Source: Bin87 sp965220105 (GTDB lineage: Bacteria; Chloroflexota; Dehalococcoidia; Lucifugimonadales; UBA3495). From it: 64,000 nucleotides of DNA. The position numbers and the translations under genes are program-made. This document shows positions 34,930 through 42,392 of this stretch, one piece after another. Every line of letters begins with the position of its first letter. Position 1 is the first letter of the stretch. The DNA is taken from NCBI GenBank assembly GCA_965220105.1, contig OZ244811.1, positions 1,488,001 through 1,552,000 on the forward strand, read 5' to 3'. A model generated the notes under the pieces. The model saw nothing but the letters and a program-made list of their open reading frames with translations, was not told where the DNA came from and ran no database searches.

Positions 34930-35376
34930 ATGGAAGCAACTTGCGTTACCCACATCGGAATCTGCGTAAGAGACATGGACCGGTCATTGGCTTTCTATCG
35001 GGACATACTGGGAATGACGGTGCTGGGCGACCGGATGACCGACCCGACCGAAGGGGGCCGACTGCACAACTATCGACGCCAGCGCCAGGCCCGCCGCTGG
35101 GTCAGCCTTGCCTACGGAGCTGGGGCCACACCTACGCTAACCCTCACCAGCCATCCCGGCGATGAGCCCGATGGGGAACCAATCAAGCTGGACATGGTCG
35201 GCATCAGCCATATCTCCTTCGGAGTCGCCGACGTGAAGACGCTAACCGAGGAACTGCTCAGCAAGGGCGTCGAACTGGCTGGCCCCATCGAGTCCTTTAC
35301 TGGCCCCAATGGAGACATCCGCAGTATCTACGTCCACGACCCCGACGGGATCCTGGTCCAGTTCAATACTCCGTAG
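34930..35376 (+). CDS. VOC (glyoxalase/dioxygenase) family protein 2
   Basis: 148 residues with the VOC fold: THIGICVRDMDRSLAFYRDI at the start, VGISHISFGVADVKTLTEEL in the second half, and YVHDPDGILVQFNTP at the end, giving the His/His/Gln-or-Glu pattern of these metalloenzymes (QFN rather than ELF at the last ligand region). ATG 34930 follows GGGAGGGG. It is distinct from its neighbour at the sequence level; the pair may be two enzymes or a heterodimer. Confidence 0.85.
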   Translation: MEATCVTHIGICVRDMDRSLAFYRDILGMTVLGDRMTDPTEGGRLHNYRRQRQARRWVSLAYGAGATPTLTLTSHPGDEPDGEPIKLDMVGISHISFGVADVKTLTEELLSKGVELAGPIESFTGPNGDIRSIYVHDPDGILVQFNTP

Positions 35377-35565
35377 AGAGAAATGCAAAACCACCCCACT
35401 GGTTCTTTGGCTTGGTTCATGGACCTAGCAGGAATCGTTGTTTCCATACCGATGTAGAGAACGAACGTAAGCCGGACCGGTATTGAGCGCTAGCTTTTGC
35501 CACCCAACCATTTTGTTCCTCTTAGTCCGGCAAACTACTCGATTTCCTTTGAGAGGGCAACGGGC

Positions 35566-36093
35566 ATGAAAACGCAGACGGCGGTATTCCAAGACCCCAT
35601 AGACAAGTTCGAACTTCTTATGGAGCGACTTCGGAAGTGCGGCCCCATAAGAATGGAAACCAGACGGGAACATAACTCCCTGCGGCAAGAAATCAAGCAG
35701 CGAGTCAGTTCCGAAAAGGGAATATACGTCTTTTATGAGGACGAAGTACCCCTGTACGTGGGAAGAACAGACCAGATGGCTGATAGGTTGCTTAACCACG
35801 GAAGGAAACCAAGTGCGGATGTGCCATCCTCCGCTACTTTTGCGCTGATACTTGCCAAGTATGAATTCAAGAAAATGTACTCGGTGCAACATAGCCTGTT
35901 TGGCAAGGAATTAGCCAGGGAGCTGAATGGCCATCACAGCATGAAGATGGAACTCTGGAAGGAAGCCGTAGAACGAGTGAGGCGGATGTCAACTCGGGTC
36001 GTCGAGGTCGAGCATCCCCACGAACAGGCTGTCTTCGAGGTCTACGTCCATGAGAAGATGGAGACGCCGTTCAACAGTTTTGTGAACCACTAA
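35566..36093 (+). CDS. GIY-YIG nuclease-like protein
   Basis: 175 residues. The GIY-YIG module is visible as GIYVFY (52-57), then PLYVGRTDQMADRL (62-75) with the conserved Arg after YVG, and a late Glu-containing helix, AVFEVYVHEKMETPFNSF, that could hold the metal-binding glutamate. GIY-YIG enzymes nick or cut DNA in repair, restriction and homing. ATG 35566 follows GAGAGGG. Codon use is more A/T-rich (many AAG, GAA, ATG and TAC) than in neighbours, and the gene stands alone between VOC and CapA-like genes, suggesting acquisition. The partner or target is unknown; it could be a stand-alone defence or repair nuclease. Confidence 0.7.
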   Translation: MKTQTAVFQDPIDKFELLMERLRKCGPIRMETRREHNSLRQEIKQRVSSEKGIYVFYEDEVPLYVGRTDQMADRLLNHGRKPSADVPSSATFALILAKYEFKKMYSVQHSLFGKELARELNGHHSMKMELWKEAVERVRRMSTRVVEVEHPHEQAVFEVYVHEKMETPFNSFVNH

Positions 36094-36395
36094 GCATAGG
36101 AAGGACTCGACGCTGAGTCAGGTATTCTGGGCCATTTGCCCCTTTTTGCACTTATCTGACCGCAGTAGCCGATACGTCTTCCTGCGCCATTCATCGATAT
36201 CCTTACCCAGGATAAAGCCCGTGGACAAATAGCGCAGACACCATGCCAGAGCAATGCGCCACAGGCTGGATTGCACACGACAATCATCATTGCCACGCTT
36301 TCACCACCAAAACGGCGTTGCAGCCGCGCTCAGTGCTTCCATCTCCGGCGTGTATAGGCGCGCCGGGCCGCCTAAGGCTGGTCGGCAAAGCGAAA
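36094..36395. other. gap between convergent GIY-YIG and CapA-like genes
   Basis: No gene, repeat or regulatory motif recognised. It ends at the terminator hairpin of the CapA-like gene. Confidence 0.45.
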
Positions 36396-36419
36396 CGCCC
36401 GGGAAAAGTTTCCCGGGCG
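36396..36419 (-). terminator. terminator of the CapA-like gene
   Basis: A perfect 11-bp stem CGCCCGGGAAA / TTTCCCGGGCG with a 2-base loop, 23 bases past the stop codon at 36442. Read on the minus strand it is followed by TTTCGCTTT. It is the most convincing factor-independent terminator in the window. Confidence 0.7.
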
Positions 36420-36441
36420 CGTGAAATGCCAGCCGGTTCCC

Positions 36442-37812
36442 CTAAACCCGTATCACCCCCACCACATCCCCGTTCGCTTCCTCGATGGCAATCTCAGTGC
36501 CGAAGGGGCGGGAAACGTCCTGCAGCCACTGCAGGGTTTGGCGGGCGATGGGTTCTTCCGCCAGCACGGGGCGGCCTCGCTGGGGAATGGGACGGCCAAA
36601 GCCCATGTCGATGGGGTACAGGATAACCTCTCTCAGGTCGCCGCCGGCGTAGTTGCATACCGCCACCACGCTCTGCCAGAACACCGGGTCGGCGGCAAAG
36701 GCGCGGGTGCCGCCGCCGGAGCGGGTGTCCAGATAATCGCCGGGGGTGCTGTTGAAGTCCAGCCCGAAACGGCGGTAGGCCTCGTGGGGTAGCCACAGGA
36801 CGCTTTCATTCTGGAAGATGAAGTTGCCCAGGCTGTAGAAAATGGGCCGATTCTTGTAAATCTCGATGCCCCGCAGGAAATGGGGGCCGTGACCTACGAA
36901 GGCGGCGCAGCCCTGGTCGATGGTCCAGCGGGCAAAGTCCACCAGGAAGTGGGGCGGCGACTGGCGGGAATGGCCGTGGAAGTCGCCCTCGGACCCGCTC
37001 TCGTGGCAGTGGACCCCATAGACCTGCCAGTCGGACTGCGTCTGCGCGCCCCGGATCCAGTTGCCGATGCCCAGCCGGTCATCCTCGTTCAGAGCGGTGC
37101 GGACGGCGAACTGTTCGTCCAAGATGAACTTGTGGTCCAGGAAATCTATTTCGGAGCCGTGGTCCGTCGCATCATCGTCGCCCCGGAAGCCGAAGTGGCG
37201 ATAGAAGGCGTGCTCCTCCTCGTACCCCAGCTCCAGGTTGGCCCGTTGCAGCGCGTCGAACACGTCCTGCTGCACGTGGTGGGTGATGTCGTGGCGCAGG
37301 GCGTTGACCCCCGGGCGACCGGCGAAATCGGGGCGGCCGGCGCCGGCCCGGGACTGCTCGCTGAAGGTGCTGGTGGCGCCCATCACTGCCACCCGGCCCC
37401 GGGCCGAGTCGACGTAAGTGGGAGAACGGGCCTCGTCCAGGTTGCGGCCGCCGCCGGCGTAAGCCAGGTCGATCTCCCGGCAGTGCTCCAGGGTAGTCAG
37501 GAAACCGCCCTCGGAAAAGTCGAAGGAGTGGTTGTTGGCGGCGGTCACGGCGTCGATGCCCATCCACTTCAGCTCATCCAGGTTGCGGGGGTCGGACCGG
37601 GTATAAGTGGCGCTGCTCCACTGCCAACTGCTCTCGTAGTCGTGGAACAACATCTCCAGGTTGACCAGGGACACGTCAGCTCCCCGAAGAACGTCCACCA
37701 GCTTGAGGAAACGGGGCTCCTGGAAGGCCTTCATCCGGCGGGTAATCATGGCGTCGCCGCCTACGGCGATGGAAATATCGCGGCGCTCGGCGTCGTAAAT
37801 CGTTGTGGTCAT
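36442..37812 (-). CDS. CapA family (poly-gamma-glutamate synthesis type) protein
   Basis: A 456-residue protein of the CapA/PgsA calcineurin-like metallophosphatase group. Motifs: ISIAVGGDAMITRRM (metal-site GD), DVSLVNLEMLF, TAANNHSFDFSEGGFLTTL, GHGPHFLRGIEIYKNRPIFY (GHGPH near residue 316) and SLGNFIF. There is no signal peptide or transmembrane helix, unlike the membrane-anchored PgsA of Bacillus, so a cytosolic hydrolase acting on a polymer or amide compound is as likely as capsule synthesis. ATG 37812 with GGGAGG upstream is preferred to a longer frame. It is monocistronic, with a strong terminator downstream. Confidence 0.85.
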   Translation of the reverse strand: MTTTIYDAERRDISIAVGGDAMITRRMKAFQEPRFLKLVDVLRGADVSLVNLEMLFHDYESSWQWSSATYTRSDPRNLDELKWMGIDAVTAANNHSFDFSEGGFLTTLEHCREIDLAYAGGGRNLDEARSPTYVDSARGRVAVMGATSTFSEQSRAGAGRPDFAGRPGVNALRHDITHHVQQDVFDALQRANLELGYEEEHAFYRHFGFRGDDDATDHGSEIDFLDHKFILDEQFAVRTALNEDDRLGIGNWIRGAQTQSDWQVYGVHCHESGSEGDFHGHSRQSPPHFLVDFARWTIDQGCAAFVGHGPHFLRGIEIYKNRPIFYSLGNFIFQNESVLWLPHEAYRRFGLDFNSTPGDYLDTRSGGGTRAFAADPVFWQSVVAVCNYAGGDLREVILYPIDMGFGRPIPQRGRPVLAEEPIARQTLQWLQDVSRPFGTEIAIEEANGDVVGVIRV

Positions 37813-38137
37813 GTCGCCTCCCTGTGGCATTGGGACAAGGGTGGGTCAAGTGCGGCCATTTTAGCAAATATGCAGTGGTGGATGATTGGCAGCCCGTGAC
37901 CCGGGCAGAGCAGCCGCGTCTTATCCGAGGAGGACTTTGAGGCGATGCCGTTCGGTTCTGGAGGATAATCCGCCACCTCGGATTCGCACCTGCTACCTCC
38001 CCCAGAAGTTTTCCTCTTTCCGGCCCCGGCGAGGTATATGACTGCTGGGTATATAAAAGGACCTGTTATCTTTTCTCGTTGCGTGATGAACACAGTGTTA
38101 GAATTACAGCCTATCCGGTTTTCAGAGGTTTGGCAGC
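37813..38137. other. divergent gap upstream of the CapA-like and 200-residue genes
   Basis: Somewhat A/T-rich at its right end (GTATATAAAAGG near 38050), which may hold the promoter of the gene at 38138. Nothing else is recognised. Confidence 0.4.
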
Positions 38138-38740
38138 ATGCATCCCAGCAAGTTCGGGGACACTTACGAGATGGCGAAGTTGTGCATGTTGGGCTGGCTC
38201 GCCCCCGATGAAGAATGGCTTATCCATCCCATGTACTTCCCCGCAAAAAGCGAAGCTCCAGATGAAACCTTCCCATGTTGGTACGCCGACTTTCTAGGGG
38301 TTCGCCTCGTGCGTGGGAACATTAAGCAGAGGCCGAAGCTCGTGGATGCGGTTGCCGCAAACCCAGGTCGTCTCTTCCTCGACCCGGACACCGGCTTGCG
38401 ACTGAACAAAGCGAAGCTGCGACAGTTCGTGAACGTCGAAGAGTTCATTGCAATTGCCCATTCCCCTGCCCGTGAACGAAAGCTCGTGCTGGTTTATGAT
38501 CAAAGCATCAACTTTAACCACGGGGAGGCAGGAACTCCCAGACAGCAGGTTAGGAGGAAATTGTGCCGCGTGCATGATGCTAACGTCCACGCTGTTGCTT
38601 ACGTTTCCCATATTGCTTTCATCTGGGCTTCCACAGAACCCGAAATTGTGAGTGCCGCCACTCGACGGTTCTTGTTGGGGTCTCGTCTCCCGCTCTGGCG
38701 TCTCGTCGATGACGGGTGCGCCCATATACCACAGGCGTGA
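38138..38740 (+). CDS. uncharacterised protein, 200 residues
   Basis: I recognise no characterised domain. The sequence begins MHPSKFGDTYEMAKLCMLGW and has WLIHPMYFP, FLGVRLV, a well-formed GRLFLDPDTGLRLNK block in the middle, KLVLVYDQSINFN, and VHAVAYVSHIAFIWAST near the end. The DPDTGLR stretch and KFGD start recur in hypothetical proteins I have seen beside mobile or defence genes, but their function is unknown. ATG 38138 has AGAGGT upstream. It stands alone between the CapA-like gene and the duplicated CaiB fragment, with base composition less GC-rich than the catabolic genes, consistent with horizontal acquisition. Confidence 0.7.
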   Translation: MHPSKFGDTYEMAKLCMLGWLAPDEEWLIHPMYFPAKSEAPDETFPCWYADFLGVRLVRGNIKQRPKLVDAVAANPGRLFLDPDTGLRLNKAKLRQFVNVEEFIAIAHSPARERKLVLVYDQSINFNHGEAGTPRQQVRRKLCRVHDANVHAVAYVSHIAFIWASTEPEIVSAATRRFLLGSRLPLWRLVDDGCAHIPQA

Positions 38741-38832
38741 GCAGTTAGGTGTCGAGTACCCATCCTCTTGCCACCAAATCATCCCCCCGAACCGAACTAC
38801 ACCTTTGAGGCCGTGTACATTCCACCATCCTC

Positions 38833-38952
38833 GGCCGATGCTACAATAGTCCTCAAAGACCGACCCTGGTGAACAATCGAATTCCGGGCCGTCACTACCG
38901 CTCGGCGGTTACCGGGTGTTGGACCTGGCCGGAGCCATGGGGCTTACTATAG
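38833..38952 (+). pseudogene. broken copy of the 5' end of the CaiB gene at 39690
   Basis: This stretch repeats, with about 20 differences over 120 bases, the promoter and first 35 codons of the CoA-transferase gene (39665-39784). Shared blocks are GCCGATGCTACAAT, GAATTCCGGGCCGTCACTAC and GGTTACCGGGTGTTGGACCT. The start codon is lost (AAATGACC has become AAAGACC) and similarity ends at GGCTTACTATAG. It flanks the HEPN-like gene as a direct repeat with the intact gene start. Confidence 0.85.
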
Positions 38953-38987
38953 GGTGATCGGCAGTTACAGCACCGAGGGCAAAAATC

Positions 38988-39347
38988 ATGACGACCAAGA
39001 TGGACTATCAAGCAGGCAGCAGAAGCATGATGACGCAGAGCCGCATTGAGTTGGCCCAGGGCGATCTGCAACAGGCATCTGAGAAAGGTTGGGGCGCTGC
39101 CGCCCAGATGATGAAGGCGGTGGCCAATACGCGCGGCTGGGAACATGGCCGACACCGGCACCTCCACCAGATCGCCAGTCGCCTCCGGGCTGAGAGGGGC
39201 GACCGAGACATTTACCGCCTGTTCGACACCGCGGGCGCCCTGCACGAGAACTTCTACGAAAACCAGATGGCGGCTCAGGACATCTACGAGGCGCTGGACG
39301 ACGTGGAACGCCTGCTGGACAAACTGGAAGCGATACTGTCGGGATAA
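38988..39347 (+). CDS. HEPN / PaREP1-like small protein
   Basis: A 119-residue all-helical protein. The pattern SRIELAQGDLQQASEKGWGA then AAQMMKAVANTRGWEHGRHR resembles PaREP1 and HEPN-type four-helix proteins, with a possible RxxxxH-type motif in RGWEHGRH (about residues 49-56). HEPN proteins include RNases of toxin-antitoxin and defence systems, though many members lack activity. ATG 38988 follows GAGGG. It lies between the CaiB fragment and the intact CaiB gene, with two palindromic repeats after it. No nucleotidyltransferase partner gene is adjacent, so a classical HEPN-MNT pair is not shown. Confidence 0.65.
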   Translation: MTTKMDYQAGSRSMMTQSRIELAQGDLQQASEKGWGAAAQMMKAVANTRGWEHGRHRHLHQIASRLRAERGDRDIYRLFDTAGALHENFYENQMAAQDIYEALDDVERLLDKLEAILSG

Positions 39348-39393
39348 TGGACCAGACACATGGCTATCTGTCAAGCAGATGTAACCTCTCACC

Positions 39394-39486
39394 AGGGCCT
39401 TTTCAAAGTAATTGACCCCATCAAACTCCGCTCATGGTTGGACACTCTCACCATCAGCGGACGTCCAGCGACCTTGAAAAGGCCCT
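39394..39486. repeat. family B palindromic repeat, copy 3
   Basis: Outer arms AGGGCCTTTTCAAAGT and CCTTGAAAAGGCCCT match copy 1. The shortened core has CCGCTCATGGTTGG and CACCATCAGCGG. Confidence 0.8.
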
Positions 39487-39491
39487 GACCT

Positions 39492-39630
39492 CTCACGCGT
39501 ACCCAGTTTGTCATCGCGAGGAACGAAGCGACGTGGGGATCTCCGTGAGCGAGCGATAACGTCACCGACAACGAGATTGCCGCGCTTCGCTCGCAATGAC
39601 GGTTTGATGCAAAGTGGTTACGCGTGAGGG
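39492..39630. repeat. family A palindromic repeat, copy 9 (full length, diverged)
   Basis: Outer arms CTCACGCGTACCCAGTTTG and AAAGTGGTTACGCGTGAGGG, inner arms TCATCGCGAGGAACGAAGCG and GCTTCGCTCGCAATGACGG. The core is shorter than in copies 1 and 6. Confidence 0.82.
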
Positions 39631-39674
39631 TGGAACCTGAGGACACAGCGTAATCTACCGCCGGTGGCCGATGC

Positions 39675-39680
39675 TACAAT
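39675..39680 (+). promoter_or_regulatory. -10 box TACAAT just upstream of the CaiB start
   Basis: TACAAT ends nine bases before the ATG at 39690, and there is no Shine-Dalgarno sequence, so the mRNA may be leaderless. The same hexamer is kept in the broken copy at 38843-38848. Confidence 0.45.
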
Positions 39681-39689
39681 GCTCCCCAA

Positions 39690-40919
39690 ATGACCGTCCC
39701 AGGCGAACAATTGAATTCCGGGCCGTCACTACCGCTCAGCGGTTACCGGGTGTTGGACCTCGCCGGCCCGATGGGCGTCTACTGCGGCAAGCTGATGGCC
39801 GACATGGGCGCCGACGTTATCAAGGTCGAGCCGCCGGGCGGCGATCCCATGCGGGGCATTGGTCCCTTCATCGACGGCCAACCCGGCCCCGGCCGCAGTT
39901 TGCATTGGCTCCACTTCAACACCAACAAGCGCAGCGTGACCCTGGATATACGCTCATCCGAAGGGGCGGCGCTACTGCACAAGCTTGCCCTCGCCTCCGA
40001 CGTGCTGCTGGAGACCGGCCCGCCCGGGTACATGGACTCTCTGGGTTTGGGATACGAGAGCCTGGCGGCGGACGTGCCCGGACTGGTGTATTCGTCCATC
40101 ACGCCCTTCGGGCAGACCGGCCCCTATCGGGATTTCAAGGCGTCCGACCTGGTAGGGTTTGCCATGGGCGGGTACATGTACGTCACGGGCTGGCCCCATA
40201 CCCCGCCCACCCGATTGTGGGGGTCTCGGGCCTACCACACCGCCTCGAACCGCGCTTACATCGCCATACTGCTGGCCTTGTACCATCGCACGATGACCGG
40301 GGAAGGACAGTACATCGACGTTTCTATGCAGGAGGCAGTGGCCGCCACCACCGAGCACGTCAACACAACCTACAACTATACCGGCGAGTCGGCGGTGCGC
40401 TGCGGGTTCCGCCACGGCGGCCAGTTCGTCGCCACCTGGCAGTGCAGGGACGGCTACGCCAGTATCACCACCAACACCCGGCAGGCGTGGGACGACCTGC
40501 GGGCCTGGATGGATCGGGACGGCATGGCCGGCGACCTGATGGACGAACAATACAACGACCACTTCATCCTGCGGGGCGAGCATTCGGGCCATATTGAGGG
40601 CCTTATCCAGCAGTGGGCCCTGCTTCACACCAGGCAGGAGATAACCGAGTTCGGCCAGTCCAACCACCATCCGTGGGGTCCCGCGGCCACCCCCGATGAA
40701 ATCCTGGATAACGAGCAACTATGGAGCCGGGGATACCTGACAACAGTAGAGTCTTCGGACGGCGGCCCGTCCCTGGTATACCCAGGCGACCCGTACCGCC
40801 TCACCGAGTCCCCACGCCAGACACGCCGCACGTCTCCCGCCCCCGGCGAACATAACGCGGAGGTCCTTTCCGGCATCCTGGGTCTCTCGCCGGAAGAGCT
40901 GGAACGCCTTTCCGCCTGA
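39690..40919 (+). CDS. CaiB/BaiF family CoA-transferase 1
   Basis: A 409-residue family III CoA-transferase that moves CoA between carboxylic acids through an aspartyl-CoA intermediate. Motifs: LSGYRVLDLAGPMGVYCGKL, MADMGADVIKVEPPGGDPMR, the LHWLHFNTNKRSVTLD stretch, LVYSSITPFGQTGPY, and the catalytic Asp in GQYIDVSMQEAVAATTE (about residue 210). It ends with LSPEELERLSA. The next CaiB gene starts six bases downstream, so the two are one operon and may form a heteromeric transferase. Its 5' end was duplicated upstream. Confidence 0.91.
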   Translation: MTVPGEQLNSGPSLPLSGYRVLDLAGPMGVYCGKLMADMGADVIKVEPPGGDPMRGIGPFIDGQPGPGRSLHWLHFNTNKRSVTLDIRSSEGAALLHKLALASDVLLETGPPGYMDSLGLGYESLAADVPGLVYSSITPFGQTGPYRDFKASDLVGFAMGGYMYVTGWPHTPPTRLWGSRAYHTASNRAYIAILLALYHRTMTGEGQYIDVSMQEAVAATTEHVNTTYNYTGESAVRCGFRHGGQFVATWQCRDGYASITTNTRQAWDDLRAWMDRDGMAGDLMDEQYNDHFILRGEHSGHIEGLIQQWALLHTRQEITEFGQSNHHPWGPAATPDEILDNEQLWSRGYLTTVESSDGGPSLVYPGDPYRLTESPRQTRRTSPAPGEHNAEVLSGILGLSPEELERLSA

Positions 40920-40925
40920 GGTTGA

Positions 40926-42161
40926 ATGGACTTGCGCAGTGATTCGAATCACACCGCTCTCGCCCTCCAGGGCATCCGAGTGCTGGACTTCACCTGGATT
41001 CACGCCGGCCCTTCGGCCACGCGGATTCTCTCCGACCAGGGCGCGGAAGTAATCAAGGTCGAGTCCAACAACGCCCTGGCGGTCATTGGCGGTCCGGCGT
41101 CCGCCACTGCCAGGGGATTGGGTCAACGCCACAACTGGAACGCCGGCAAGCTGTCCATTTCCCTAAACATGAAGACCCCCCAAGCTATCGACATCGCCAA
41201 GCGGCTCGTGGCAGTGTCCGACGTGGTGGCGGAAAACTTCAGCGGGCGGGTGATGCCCTCCTGGGGCCTTGATTACGACTCCATAAGACCCATTAATCCC
41301 AGCATAATCATGCTTAGCATGTCCGGATTTGGACGCACCGGACCGTGGAAAGACCGGGTCAGTTACGGCCAGACCCTCCAGGCTTGGTCGGGGTTCACCC
41401 AGTTGACCGGGTTTCCGGATGCCGACCCAAGCGGCCCGGCCAGCGCGTACAGTGATGCCGTGGGCGGCATGGCCGGGGCGCAAGCGGTGCTGCTCGCCCT
41501 AATTCACCGGGCCAAGACCGGGCGGGGGCAATGGCTCGACGTTTCCCAGTTCGAGTCCCTATCGTCTCTGCTGGAAACCCTGGTGTTGGACATGAGCGCC
41601 AACGGACCCGCCGCGGCCACGGCTCGCGCCGGCAATCGCTTACCGTATGGCGGCGGCACTCCCCACGGCGCGTACCGCTGTTGGGGAGAGGAGCGATGGG
41701 TGGCTATCTCCATTTTCTCCGACGACGAATGGCGCGCCTTCGTAGACGTCATGGGCGGCCCCCAATGGGCTGAAGACCAACGGTTCGCTACCGCCGATGC
41801 CCGTTGGCGCAACGCCGACGCACTGGACTCCTTCGTGGAATCCTGGACCATCCAACACACTGCGGAAGACGTGATGGGCCTCCTTCAAGCTGCGGGCGTC
41901 GCTGCCGGGGTGGTCCAGACCGGGGCCGATCTGTCGCACGACCCGCAGTTGAAAGAGCGGGGGTTCTTCCGCCCTGTCCTGGATCACCAGGGAGAGTATC
42001 GGACCATAGAGAGCGCGCCCTACAAGCTGTCCCGCACGCCGGGCAGCGTCACCAAGGGTGCGCCGGCCTTTGGAGCAGACATGACCTACGTGCTGCGGGA
42101 ATTGCTGGGCATGTCCGACGACGAGGTGGAAGATTGCGCCATAGACGGCGTGTTCGACTGA
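40926..42161 (+). CDS. CaiB/BaiF family CoA-transferase 2
   Basis: 411 residues, family III CoA-transferase. LALQGIRVLDFTWIHAGPSA, LSDQGAEVIKVESNN, RHNWNAGKLSISLNMKTP, IIMLSMSGFGRTGPW, catalytic Asp in GQWLDVSQFESLSSLLETL, and AAGVAAGVVQTGADLSHDP near the C terminus. It is only moderately similar to the protein upstream, fitting two subunits or two activities (activation and recycling of an acyl group). It follows at six bases and is itself followed by MFS and DMT transporters on the same strand, suggesting uptake coupled to CoA activation of an acid. Confidence 0.91.
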   Translation: MDLRSDSNHTALALQGIRVLDFTWIHAGPSATRILSDQGAEVIKVESNNALAVIGGPASATARGLGQRHNWNAGKLSISLNMKTPQAIDIAKRLVAVSDVVAENFSGRVMPSWGLDYDSIRPINPSIIMLSMSGFGRTGPWKDRVSYGQTLQAWSGFTQLTGFPDADPSGPASAYSDAVGGMAGAQAVLLALIHRAKTGRGQWLDVSQFESLSSLLETLVLDMSANGPAAATARAGNRLPYGGGTPHGAYRCWGEERWVAISIFSDDEWRAFVDVMGGPQWAEDQRFATADARWRNADALDSFVESWTIQHTAEDVMGLLQAAGVAAGVVQTGADLSHDPQLKERGFFRPVLDHQGEYRTIESAPYKLSRTPGSVTKGAPAFGADMTYVLRELLGMSDDEVEDCAIDGVFD

Positions 42162-42392
42162 GCGGCACACCCGTAATCGGCGGCGGTAAAGTGGGCCATA
42201 TTGACGCCTCGTTACTCGCTCGCGCGTTTGCGTCGCTGCACCCTTGCAGTTGTCATTGCTGTCCGCAATGTTGCATCGTGGTCGGTTGTTGCGTGGCGGT
42301 TACCGCGTTATGATCGTCCAGGACGCGGCCGGCGATGCGAGGTTGCAGCTTGCCAGAAACCCGCAGGAACCCAGCTTCCAGGAAATTGTGCT

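Larger units (their letters stand above)
39348..39664. other. gap with one copy of each repeat family
   Basis: Almost filled by family B copy 3 (39394-39486) and family A copy 9 (39492-39630). No gene seen. Confidence 0.6.
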
